Assembly (NCBI RefSeq): GCF_003481825.1
Contig: NZ_QULW01000009.1
Location: 62,001-126,000, forward strand
Length of the DNA stretch: 64,000 bases
Origin: Clostridium sp. OM02-18AC
GTDB taxonomy: Bacteria > Bacillota > Clostridia > Lachnospirales > Lachnospiraceae
Direction of reading: 5' to 3'
In this document: in pieces, positions 16,401 through 23,789 of the stretch
Layout of the letters: every line of letters starts with the position of its first letter
Numbering within the stretch: the first letter of the stretch is position 1
Notes under the pieces: generated by a model
The model's input: the letters and a program-made list of their open reading frames with translations, nothing else
What the model was told of the DNA's origin: nothing
Databases searched by the model: none
Translations under genes and position numbers: made by a program

Positions 16401-17357
16401 GTGAAGGATGCGTATGGAAGAGAAATCCGGTATTTGCGTATTTCCGTGACGGACCGCTGCAATCTGCGCTGCAAATACTGCATGCCGCATGGCATTGAGT
16501 GCGTGGAGCATAAAGACATCTTAAGCTTTGAGGAAATCCGGCAGATCGCAGTGTGCGGGGCAAAGCTTGGCATTACCAAGATCCGTCTGACCGGCGGGGA
16601 ACCGCTGGCGAGAAAAGGATGTCCACAGCTGATAAGGATGCTGAAAGAGATTCCGGGCATTGAAAAGATTGCCATGACCACGAACGGGACTCTGGTAAGA
16701 GCCGTTCTCCCGCAGCTTGTGGAGGCAGGACTGGATGAGGTCAATATCAGCCTGGATACGCTGGATGCAGAAACGTTTGCTGAAATTACCGGACAGGATC
16801 TTTTACCGGAGGTATTAAAGAGTATCGATGCTTCTCTTGCCGCTGGGCTTAAGGTGAAGGTCAACGCGGTATCCATGCCGGATACGGACTGGAAACGCCT
16901 GATCTTACTGGCGAAAGAAAAACCGGTTGATGTCCGTTTTATTGAACTGATGCCAATTGGAGCCGGAAAGGAGTCGAAGGGGCGCAGCAATGAGGAACTT
17001 TTTAAAGAAATCCTCAGCGAATTTCCAGAACTTCAGGCAGATGACAGCGTACATGGAGCCGGTCCGGCGGTCTACTATAAAATCCCGGGATATCAGGGAA
17101 GCATCGGACTGATCAGTGCCATGCACGGAAAATTCTGCAGTTCCTGCAACCGGGTGCGCCTGACATCGACCGGATTTTTAAAGACCTGTCTTTGTTATGA
17201 GGATGGCATGGATCTGAGAAGCATCCTGCGTGGCGGTAGTCCGGAAAAACTTCTGGATGCCATGGCCCGAACGATATACGGCAAACCGGCAGAGCATTGT
17301 TTTGAACAGCCGGATCAGATTACAGAAGCGCACGGTATGAGCGCGATTGGAGGGTGA
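16401..17357 (+). CDS. moaA: GTP 3',8-cyclase MoaA
   Basis: MoaA is the radical-SAM enzyme that starts molybdenum cofactor synthesis by cyclising GTP. The radical-SAM cluster motif is CNLRCKYCMPHG, the SAM-binding LTGGEPL follows, and the second cluster is formed by CSSCNRVRLTSTGFLKTCLC. The protein ends in the conserved double glycine (SAIGG). It has 318 residues, normal for the family. The start is GTG 16401, two bases after the moaC stop. It is part of a tight operon moeA-like/moaC/moaA/MOSC-mogA. Confidence 0.96.
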   Translation: MKDAYGREIRYLRISVTDRCNLRCKYCMPHGIECVEHKDILSFEEIRQIAVCGAKLGITKIRLTGGEPLARKGCPQLIRMLKEIPGIEKIAMTTNGTLVRAVLPQLVEAGLDEVNISLDTLDAETFAEITGQDLLPEVLKSIDASLAAGLKVKVNAVSMPDTDWKRLILLAKEKPVDVRFIELMPIGAGKESKGRSNEELFKEILSEFPELQADDSVHGAGPAVYYKIPGYQGSIGLISAMHGKFCSSCNRVRLTSTGFLKTCLCYEDGMDLRSILRGGSPEKLLDAMARTIYGKPAEHCFEQPDQITEAHGMSAIGG

Positions 17358-17361
17358 GAAA

Positions 17362-18312
17362 ATGGAAGTTGGAAAAGAGGGGGTAGTGAAGGCTATCTGC
17401 ATCAGTCCGGCCCGGGGAACGGAAAAGCATACGATCCCGGAGGGACATTTCATTCCAAATTTTGGAATCGAGGGCGATGCGCATGCTGGGACATGGCACC
17501 GTCAGGTGAGTCTTCTCTCCTACAATAAAGTAGAAGAATTTAATAAAAAGGGCGCAAACGTAGGCGATGGTGCGTTTGGCGAGAATCTGGTGGTGGATGG
17601 AATTGATTTCCGTGCCCTGCCGGTTGGAACCAGACTTTACGCCGGAACCGTCGAGCTGCGCATGACCCAGATCGGTAAAGAATGTCACAGCCACTGTGCG
17701 ATTTATCACCGCGTGGGTGAGTGCATCATGCCGCGGGAGGGCGTGTTTGCTGAGGTAGTAAAAGAGGGAATCATCCGTCCGGGCGATGTGATGAGAGTCG
17801 AAGCACCGGATGAGAACCGTCCATTTACGGCGGCGGTGATCGTACTGAGTGATAAAGGCTCCAAAGGAGAGCGGGAGGACTTAAGCGGTCCGGCAGCTGA
17901 GGACATGTTAAAGGAAGCAGGCTATGAGGTAGTGGAGCGTTTTGTGATCCCGGATGAGCCGGAGGTGTTAAAACATCACCTCATTCGTCTGGCAGACAGC
18001 CGACAGGTAGACCTGGTAGTGACCAGCGGCGGAACCGGATTTTCCATGCGGGACCAGACACCGGAGGCAACTTTGGCGGTGGCTGACCGGAACGCACCTG
18101 GCATTGCGGAGTACATCCGCATGAAATCCATGCAGATCACAGACCGCGCCATGTTAAGCCGCGGCGCATCGGTCATCCGGAAAAAGACGCTGATCGTCAA
18201 TCTGCCGGGAAGTCCGAAAGCCGTAAAAGAGAGTCTGGACTTTATTCTGGGGGCACTGGATCACGGCTTGAAGATTTTGCGCGGTACTGCTTCTGAGTGC
18301 GCCAGAAAATAG
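17362..18312 (+). CDS. MOSC domain - MogA/MoaB fusion protein
   Basis: The 316-residue protein joins two cofactor-related domains. Residues ~1-155 form a MOSC domain (KAICISPARGTEKH, FGENLVVDGIDF, ELRMTQIGKECHSHC, PREGVFAEV). Residues ~157-316 form a MogA/MoaB molybdopterin adenylyltransferase (AAVIVLSDKGSKGEREDLSG, LVVTSGGTGFSMRDQTPEAT, LSRGASVIRKKTLIVNLPGS). MogA activates molybdopterin as the AMP ester; MOSC domains act in sulfur transfer around the cofactor. ATG 17362 is 4 nt after the moaA stop and follows GGAGGG. The same fusion occurs in other Clostridia as far as I recall. Confidence 0.92.
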   Translation: MEVGKEGVVKAICISPARGTEKHTIPEGHFIPNFGIEGDAHAGTWHRQVSLLSYNKVEEFNKKGANVGDGAFGENLVVDGIDFRALPVGTRLYAGTVELRMTQIGKECHSHCAIYHRVGECIMPREGVFAEVVKEGIIRPGDVMRVEAPDENRPFTAAVIVLSDKGSKGEREDLSGPAAEDMLKEAGYEVVERFVIPDEPEVLKHHLIRLADSRQVDLVVTSGGTGFSMRDQTPEATLAVADRNAPGIAEYIRMKSMQITDRAMLSRGASVIRKKTLIVNLPGSPKAVKESLDFILGALDHGLKILRGTASECARK

Positions 18313-18315
18313 CAT

Positions 18316-18377
18316 GTGAAAGCAGTGCATAAAAGCAGCATATCAAAAGAGTTTATGAAAGCAGTACATGAAAACAG
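18316..18377 (+). repeat. Imperfect direct repeat between mogA and modA
   Basis: GTGAAAGCAGTGCATAAAAG (18316 onward) and ATGAAAGCAGTACATGAAAA (18355 onward) are two 23-bp units that match at 19 positions, 39 bp apart. They lie in the 173-bp gap before modA. Function is unknown; they could be a regulator site or a slippage duplication. Confidence 0.5.
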
Positions 18378-18485
18378 ACAATAACGGGTGTTTGGACCTT
18401 GCCGGAATGCGGCAGAAATCAGATCATAGCATTGGTGATTCAAAACGATTCACATAAAAATTTCAAGAACAGGGGAAAGAAAGTA

Positions 18486-19370
18486 ATGAAAAAACAGTTC
18501 GCAGTTCTAATGGCAGCTATGATGGCAGCAGGTATGATGGCAGGATGTTCCTCCAAACCGCAGGAAACCACTGCGGCAGCAACCGAGACAGAGACTACTG
18601 TAGCGGAGACCACGGAAGCAGAAACTGAGGCAGAGAGCGAAAACGCTGGTGAGGCAAAGGCAGATCTTGGTGAGCAGAGCATTCTGGTTGCTGCAGCAGC
18701 AAGCTTAAAAAATGCATACGAGGATAAGCTGATCCCGATGTTTGAAGAACAGTATCCGGGCGTAACCGTTGAGGGAACCTACGACAGTTCAGGAAAGCTG
18801 CAGACCCAGATCGAGGAAGGTCTTGAGGCAGATGTATTCATGTCTGCAGCAGTTAAGCAGATGAAGGCTCTGGATGAGGAAGGTCTGATCGCGTCTGATA
18901 CCATGGTTGATTTGTTGGAGAACAAGATCGTTCTGATCGTTCCGGCTGGCAGCGACAGCAAGATTGATTCTTTCGAGAAGATCGGTGATGCTGAGTCTAT
19001 CGCCCTGGGCGATCCGGAGAGTGTTCCGGCTGGTCAGTACGCGAAAGAGGCTCTGACAAACTTAAATGTCTGGGATGGCATTCAGGACAAAGTAAGCTTC
19101 GGTACCAACGTAACCGAGGTATTAAACCAGGTTGCAGCAGCAAGTGCTGATGCAGGTATTGTTTACGCAACCGATGCAGCAAGTATGGCAGATCAGGTAA
19201 CTGTCGTTGCAGAGGCACCGGAAGGAAGCCTGGAGAAGAAGGTCATCTATCCGGTAGCAGTTGTAAAAGCAACAGCTCATGAGGATGCAGCGAAGGCATT
19301 CGTAGATTTCTTACAGACTCCGGAAGCGATCACGGTATTTGAGGCCTACGGTTTCGTGGCAGCGCAGTAA
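18486..19370 (+). CDS. modA: Molybdate ABC transporter, substrate-binding lipoprotein
   Basis: This 294-residue lipoprotein has a signal peptide ending MMAGC (lipidated cysteine), a Thr/Glu-rich linker, and the ModA core ILVAAAASLKNAYEDKLIPM, VEGTYDSSGKLQTQIEEG, ADVFMSAA and GIVYATDA. ModA binds molybdate or tungstate outside the membrane and delivers it to ModB. The start is ATG 18486, after AGGGGAAAG; the longer in-frame version lacks a ribosome site and would mask the signal peptide. It leads the modABC genes and follows the cofactor operon on the same strand without a clear terminator. Confidence 0.95.
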   Translation: MKKQFAVLMAAMMAAGMMAGCSSKPQETTAAATETETTVAETTEAETEAESENAGEAKADLGEQSILVAAAASLKNAYEDKLIPMFEEQYPGVTVEGTYDSSGKLQTQIEEGLEADVFMSAAVKQMKALDEEGLIASDTMVDLLENKIVLIVPAGSDSKIDSFEKIGDAESIALGDPESVPAGQYAKEALTNLNVWDGIQDKVSFGTNVTEVLNQVAAASADAGIVYATDAASMADQVTVVAEAPEGSLEKKVIYPVAVVKATAHEDAAKAFVDFLQTPEAITVFEAYGFVAAQ

Positions 19371-19444
19371 ATATAGATACGGTAGCATTCCGGCCTGCAT
19401 AAACACGGAACTGCGATCATGTGTAACAGAGAGGAGAAACAAAA

Positions 19445-20122
19445 ATGGACTGGTCCCCAATTCTGATATCCATGAAAACTGCCAGTGTTTCCATCGTGAT
19501 CACCTTTTTTCTTGGAATTCTGGCGGCCTGGCTGGTGGTCAGCATGAAGAATGAGCGTATGAAGATCATTCTCGATGGTATTTTAACGTTGCCTTTGGTG
19601 CTGCCGCCTACGGTGGCGGGCTTTTTCTTCTTATATCTGTTTGGTGTGAAACGGCCCATCGGAATCTTCTTTTTACAGTTTTTCGGCGTGAAAATTGCGT
19701 TCTCCTGGACAGCTACGGTACTGGCGGCGGTGGTCATGTCCTTTCCGCTCATGTACCGTTCTGCCAGAGGAGCCTTTGAACAGGTCGATCCAAACCTCAT
19801 GGCAGCGGCGCGTACCCTTGGCATGAGTGAATGGAGCATTTTTTATAAGGTACTGATCGCCAATGCCATGCCTGGCATTGTAAGCGGTGGAGTCCTGGCA
19901 TTTGCAAGAGGACTGGGTGAGTTTGGCGCCACTGCCATGATCGCAGGCAATATTGCGGGAAAGACCAGAACCCTTCCCATGGCAGTGTATTCGGAAGTGG
20001 CTGCCGGAAACATGGATGCGGCATACCGCTATGTAGCGATCATCGTTGTGATCGCATTCCTTTCCGTGATCTTAATGAACCGGGCAGCGTTGAAAGAATC
20101 CAAAAAGAGAGGACAGTTTTAA
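19445..20122 (+). CDS. modB: Molybdate ABC transporter permease
   Basis: This 225-residue integral membrane protein has about five segments and the ABC permease EAA-type loop (AARTLGMSEWSIFYKVLIANAMPGI then ALARGLGEFGAT-like GLGEFGATAMIAG). The GEFGAT block is typical of the ModB/CysT group. It forms the channel that takes molybdate from ModA. It starts after GAGAGGAG and ends three bases before modC. Confidence 0.95.
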   Translation: MDWSPILISMKTASVSIVITFFLGILAAWLVVSMKNERMKIILDGILTLPLVLPPTVAGFFFLYLFGVKRPIGIFFLQFFGVKIAFSWTATVLAAVVMSFPLMYRSARGAFEQVDPNLMAAARTLGMSEWSIFYKVLIANAMPGIVSGGVLAFARGLGEFGATAMIAGNIAGKTRTLPMAVYSEVAAGNMDAAYRYVAIIVVIAFLSVILMNRAALKESKKRGQF

Positions 20123-20125
20123 AAA

Positions 20126-21196
20126 ATGAGTGAACAATTATTAGCGGTTGATATCCGAAAAAAACTGCGGGAGTTTGAACTCCAGGTCCAGTTCACTTCT
20201 GGCAAAGGCTGCCTCGGAATTCTGGGACCTTCTGGCTGTGGAAAGAGTATGACATTAAAATCCATTGCAGGGATCGTGGAGCCGGACAGTGGTTCGATCG
20301 TGCTGGATAACCGTACACTGTATGATAGCAGCAGAAAGCAGAATCTGAAACCGCAGGAGCGGCGTGTAGGGTATCTCTTTCAAAATTATGCGCTGTTTCC
20401 GAACATGTCTGTGGAGGAGAATATCCGGACAGGCCTGAAAGCCGGAAAACGTTATGATGAAGCACAGCAGAAAAAACGGACAGCCGAAATGATGGAGCGC
20501 TTCCGTTTAAGTGGTCTGGAGAAGCGTTATCCTGTGCAGCTTTCCGGCGGACAGCAGCAGAGGGTGGCGCTGGCGAGAATTCTTGCCTACGAGCCGGAAG
20601 CACTGCTTCTGGATGAACCGTTTTCCGCGATGGATACCCATCTGCGGGAACGATTGCGTCTGGAACTGGCCAGTGTACTTTCTGAGTACCAGGGAGCATC
20701 CATCATGGTCACACATGACCGGGACGAAGCGTATCAGCTGTGCGATCATCTATTGCTGTTCAGCAAAGGCCATGTGATCGCAGCGGGAAAGACGAAAAAT
20801 CTCTTCAACGACCCGGGAAGTGTGGAAGCCGCAAGGCTGACCGGCTGCAAGAATGTTTCACGGATTGAAAAGATCGGCGAGCACCGGGTACGCGCGCGGG
20901 ACTGGGGGGATCTGGAACTGGTTACAGAAAAAACGGTGACCGAGGATGTGACTTCCATCGGAATCCGTGCCCATGATTTTGAGCCGCTGACGGATCAGGA
21001 GACTGACGCGGAAACAGAAAACCGGATTCCGGTGGAGAATCCAAAGATTTCGGAGATGCCGTTTGAATGGTATGTGACGATGCAGAACGGACTGTGGTGG
21101 AAAATCGGAAAGACCATCCACACACACAGTGCAGATGGTCTGATTCCAAAGTATGTAAGGGTTGCCCGGGAAGCGATTCTGCTTCTGAAAGATTAG
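20126..21196 (+). CDS. modC: Molybdate ABC transporter ATP-binding protein
   Basis: This 356-residue ATPase has Walker A GPSGCGKS, Q-loop LFQNYALFPNMSV, signature LSGGQQQRVALARIL, Walker B ALLLDEPFSAMD and switch histidine MVTHDRDEA. The C-terminal ~120 residues form a regulatory extension, related to the TOBE-type region of ModC but divergent. It powers molybdate import with ModB. It begins 3 nt after modB, and its 3' end overlaps the convergent ModE-like gene by 4 nt. Confidence 0.93.
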   Translation: MSEQLLAVDIRKKLREFELQVQFTSGKGCLGILGPSGCGKSMTLKSIAGIVEPDSGSIVLDNRTLYDSSRKQNLKPQERRVGYLFQNYALFPNMSVEENIRTGLKAGKRYDEAQQKKRTAEMMERFRLSGLEKRYPVQLSGGQQQRVALARILAYEPEALLLDEPFSAMDTHLRERLRLELASVLSEYQGASIMVTHDRDEAYQLCDHLLLFSKGHVIAAGKTKNLFNDPGSVEAARLTGCKNVSRIEKIGEHRVRARDWGDLELVTEKTVTEDVTSIGIRAHDFEPLTDQETDAETENRIPVENPKISEMPFEWYVTMQNGLWWKIGKTIHTHSADGLIPKYVRVAREAILLLKD

Positions 21197-21588
21197 GGTG
21201 TAAACGAATCAAAGTATTTTGCAAAGAGCTGGGCAGTGACTGCTTTCAGCTCTTTTTCCATACCCTGGAAACGGGCAAGGAAATCTTTGGCTTCTGCTGT
21301 CAGGTGTGAGGAACCGCCGGATGCACCGCCAGAGCGGGATTCAATCAGGGGACAGCCAAGATAGCGTTCCGCTTTCTTGATGATTCTCAACCCTTTGCTG
21401 TAAGACATTTCCATTTCCCGGCAGGCAGTCTGCATGGAGTTGGTCTGGTCTACAAGAATCAGAAATTCCGCAACACCGGGACCGAAGAAGGTATCCTGTT
21501 TGGCAAGACGAAGTCTCACCGAGGGGCGGAGCGGAAGCTTGGCTGGGGAAATTGAAGGATCAACGACTGGTTTGGCTTTGCGGTTCAT
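21193..21588 (-). CDS. ModE-type winged-helix regulator, DNA-binding domain only
   Basis: The 131-residue protein matches the N-terminal domain of the molybdate regulator ModE: LRLAKQDTFFGPGVAEFLIL, DQTNSMQTACREMEMSYSKG, and a wing region PLIESRSGGASGGSSHLTAEA. The C-terminal molbindin (molybdate-binding) domains are absent, so either it does not sense molybdate directly or the signal reaches it another way. It is convergent with modC (4-nt overlap) and is the obvious candidate to bind the inverted repeat at 14747-14774. Its own mRNA has a structured leader of about 140 nt. Confidence 0.85.
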   Translation of the reverse strand: MNRKAKPVVDPSISPAKLPLRPSVRLRLAKQDTFFGPGVAEFLILVDQTNSMQTACREMEMSYSKGLRIIKKAERYLGCPLIESRSGGASGGSSHLTAEAKDFLARFQGMEKELKAVTAQLFAKYFDSFTP

Positions 21589-21631
21589 GAAACAACATCC
21601 TTTCTGACTACAAATTCATTCTGTTTTTACT

Positions 21632-21700
21632 ATAAAAGTTCTGCCGCCGATCAGGCGGCGTTAATTCAGGGATGCCAAATGCGCCTGTCAAAACTTTTAT
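21632..21700 (-). ncRNA. Structured 5' leader of the ModE-like gene; candidate riboswitch
   Basis: On the minus strand a 9-bp closing stem AUAAAAGUU / AACUUUUAU (21700-21692 with 21640-21632) encloses two hairpins. One is perfect: GCCGCC-N5-GGCGGC (21659-21643). The other is imperfect, with closing arms CAGG/CCUG (21690-21667). The result is a three-way-junction shape like an aptamer, placed 44 nt before the start codon in a leader of about 144 nt. I do not recognise it as a known class. Ligand and function are unproven. Confidence 0.5.
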
Positions 21701-21738
21701 TTGCGGTGGTGCACTTGGCTGCAGGTGCATGCAGGTTT

Positions 21739-21767
21739 AGTATAGCATGCGATAGCAGCGTGGGCAA
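21739..21767 (-). promoter_or_regulatory. Promoter of the ModE-like gene
   Basis: On the minus strand TTGCCC (21762-21767) and TATACT (21739-21744) are 17 bp apart. Transcription would begin near 21732 and include the structured leader. Confidence 0.65.
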
Positions 21768-21836
21768 TTTTTTCTCGACAAAAAGCAGAAAAACTCTTAT
21801 AGTAATGGATAGATTAGAAAGATGAGGAAACAAGTT

Positions 21837-22148
21837 ATGAAAGAAACGAATAAGATCGAATTGCATGGGGATATTTCCATTCCTTTCTTAAAAAAGAGCC
21901 GTTTCACGGGAAGTTTTAAGGGAATGCGCTATGTGCTCATCAAACATGAAAATGAGTTAGAGCCTGCTGCGGAGGAGACACCGGCGAAAACAGAAACGGT
22001 GATCCGGGCTATTATCTGGCCGGAACCATTTAATTTTGAAGTGACACCGGATGAAAAAAAACATCACCAGGATTTTCCGTTTACGACGGATGGAATCTGG
22101 GAAGCGGTGGACTGGCTGAATGCGGAGCATGAGGCAGGACATTTTTAA
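21837..22148 (+). CDS. Conserved hypothetical protein
   Basis: I do not recognise a named family for this 103-residue protein. It is soluble with a mixed alpha/beta profile, ends in an acidic, His-rich stretch (VTPDEKKHHQDFPFTTDGIWEAVDWLNAEHE) and has no signal peptide or membrane segment. ATG 21837 is chosen over the upstream ATG because GAGGAAA lies 7 nt before it. A very strong terminator follows at once, so it is the last gene of its transcript and probably monocistronic. Confidence 0.7.
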   Translation: MKETNKIELHGDISIPFLKKSRFTGSFKGMRYVLIKHENELEPAAEETPAKTETVIRAIIWPEPFNFEVTPDEKKHHQDFPFTTDGIWEAVDWLNAEHEAGHF

Positions 22149-22194
22149 TTGAAAAAGGCATTTGCAGCCGAAAACTGCAAATGCCTTTTTCAAT
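22148..22194. terminator. Strong two-way terminator, 20-bp perfect stem
   Basis: The left arm 22148-22167 (ATTGAAAAAGGCATTTGCAG) pairs perfectly with 22175-22194, flanked by T-tracts in both directions. It would serve the plus-strand gene before it and a minus-strand gene after it, of which only a fragment remains. Confidence 0.9.
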
Positions 22195-22219
22195 AGAATC
22201 AATCTAACGGTTCAATAAA

Positions 22220-22320
22220 TCAGTCCTGTTTTGGTTTTCCGCATAGTTTCATGGTCAGCGGCAATCCGGTGTAGAGACCAATCAGCTGGAACTGGAAAAA
22301 CAGTTTGAAAAGGGGAAAAT
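22220..22320 (-). pseudogene. Possible C-terminal remnant of a minus-strand membrane protein
   Basis: Read on the minus strand, an open frame ends with FQLIGLYTGLPLTMKLCGK, then Pro-Lys-Gln-Asp and a TGA at 22220-22222. It is preceded by a hydrophobic stretch (PLFKLFFQ). It sits right behind the two-way terminator, as the 3' end of a gene would. No upstream part is present because the phosphatase fragment starts at 22321, so the rest seems deleted. I cannot name the family. Confidence 0.35.
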
Positions 22321-22689
22321 TTGAGAAACATATATCTGGTGAGGCACGGAAAAATAAAACAGGAAGCGGGAGGGCGCAGATGCATCGGGCAGACCGACCC
22401 GCCGCTTGATGAAAAATATGTTTCTTCTATATTAAAACTGGGGAACTGGTTTGCGGAGAGACAGCATCATCAAAAAGCATCTGTAGTACTGGCATCCGGA
22501 ACCTTAAAGCGTGCATGCGATACGGCAAAGTATCTGAAAGAAGGTGCGGGAGAAATCATTTCCGGGAATATCCTTTTTGATGAGAATCTGAATGAAGTTT
22601 ACACTGGTTTATGGGAAAACCGGGAATTTGAAGAAATTAAGGTCAAGGATCAGAAGCGGTTCGAAGAAAGGGGAAAATCGCTTGGATGA
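22321..22689 (+). pseudogene. Truncated histidine phosphatase (phosphoglycerate mutase-like) family protein
   Basis: The 122-codon frame starts at TTG after GGGGAAA with IYLVRHGKIK, the RHG catalytic motif of the histidine phosphatase superfamily, followed by IGQTDPPLDEK, ASGTLKRACDTAKYL and LNEVYTGLWENREFEE. It stops after EERGKSLG, where family members (about 190-210 residues) continue with the second half containing the second catalytic histidine. It is therefore probably inactive. The sequence following in another frame is unrelated, so a deletion rather than a simple frameshift is likely. Confidence 0.65.
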
Positions 22690-22834
22690 TTCCAGGGTAA
22701 AGGAAAATGAAATCGTCAGTGTAGAGGCGCGTTATCAGGCCGCCTACGGGAAATGTCACTGCGCGGAAGCATACAAAAAGCACGAAGCGTTGTACGAAAA
22801 AGCGAAGAGCATAGAAAAAAAGATATTTGGATAA
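22682..22834 (+). pseudogene. Possible C-terminal remnant of an unidentified protein
   Basis: In a second frame the open stretch LDDSRVKENEIVSVEARY...EAYKKHEALYEKAKSIEKKI (ending at TAA 22832-22834) looks like a helical, charged C-terminus. It has no start or ribosome site of its own and is fused at the point where the phosphatase homology ends. It is probably the other side of a deletion joint. A weak hairpin (AGCAGGCAGGAGA / TCTCCTGCTTGCT, 22836-22876) follows. Confidence 0.3.
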
Positions 22835-22997
22835 AGCAGGCAGGAGAAGGTGTATGGAGCCGTCTCCTGCTTGCTATTTCTATCCCAAAATGCTAAAATC
22901 GAACTACACACGGACAGTGGAAATTTGTGGGGATTTATTCTCTGTCTGTGTTCATAAAAATGTGAACGGGGGTTCATGAAAAAAGGGAGATTGTATT

Positions 22998-23789
22998 ATG
23001 AATATTTCACAAATTACCGGGATTTACTTCAGTCCTACCGGCACGACCAAGAGCGTGACAGAGTGGATTACAGGGCAGATCGCGGCAGATAAACAAAAAA
23101 CGGATGAGGTGGACTTAACCGATGCCATTCCTTCCCGCCCGGACTATACCTTTACCGAGCACGAACTTGCAGTAGTCGGTGTGCCGGTTTATGGAGGACG
23201 TGTGCCGGAAACAGCAACAGAGCGACTGAAAAAAATGCATGGAAAGCGGACCCCGGTGGTGCTTGTGGTTACGTTTGGCAACCGGGCATATGAGGATGCA
23301 CTGCTGGAGCTTTCTGATATCTTAAAGGAGCAGGGCTTCATTCCGGCAGCAGCGGCAGCTGTGGCAACGGAGCATAACATTGCAAGAGTGTATGGTACTG
23401 GCCGACCGGATGAAAAAGATAAAAAAGAGATGGCTGCTTTTGCGCAGGCGGTAAGACAGAAACTGAAGAACACAGCCGGAAGCACAAAGCTGCCGGAGCT
23501 TTCCATCAAAGGGAACCGCCCGTATAAGCCTTACGGAACGCTGCCTTTGAAGATCAGCGTATCTTCTGCCTGTGAGAGCTGCGGGCTCTGCGTCAGCAAG
23601 TGCCCGGTTCAGGCCATTTCCAGGACCGATCCGAAGGTCACGGATGAAACAGCCTGCATTACCTGTATGCGCTGCATTCAGGTTTGCCCGAAGCATGCGA
23701 GAAAACTGGGAACTCTGGTAACGCTTGCCATCCGCCAGAAATTAAAGAAAGTCTGCACGGACAGAAAGGGTGCAGAGTTTGTACTATGA
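22998..23789 (+). CDS. EFR1-type flavodoxin-ferredoxin fusion protein
   Basis: The 263-residue electron-transfer protein has an N-terminal flavodoxin-like domain (GIYFSPTGTTKSV phosphate loop, AVVGVPVYGGRVPE, VVTFGNRAYEDALLEL) and a C-terminal ferredoxin domain with two 4Fe-4S motifs, CESCGLCVSKCPVQAI and CITCMRCIQVCPKHA. This is the EFR1 layout common in Clostridia, a cytoplasmic carrier or reductase of unknown partner. Its stop overlaps the MATE gene start by 4 nt (ATGA), so the two are translationally coupled. Confidence 0.92.
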   Translation: MNISQITGIYFSPTGTTKSVTEWITGQIAADKQKTDEVDLTDAIPSRPDYTFTEHELAVVGVPVYGGRVPETATERLKKMHGKRTPVVLVVTFGNRAYEDALLELSDILKEQGFIPAAAAAVATEHNIARVYGTGRPDEKDKKEMAAFAQAVRQKLKNTAGSTKLPELSIKGNRPYKPYGTLPLKISVSSACESCGLCVSKCPVQAISRTDPKVTDETACITCMRCIQVCPKHARKLGTLVTLAIRQKLKKVCTDRKGAEFVL

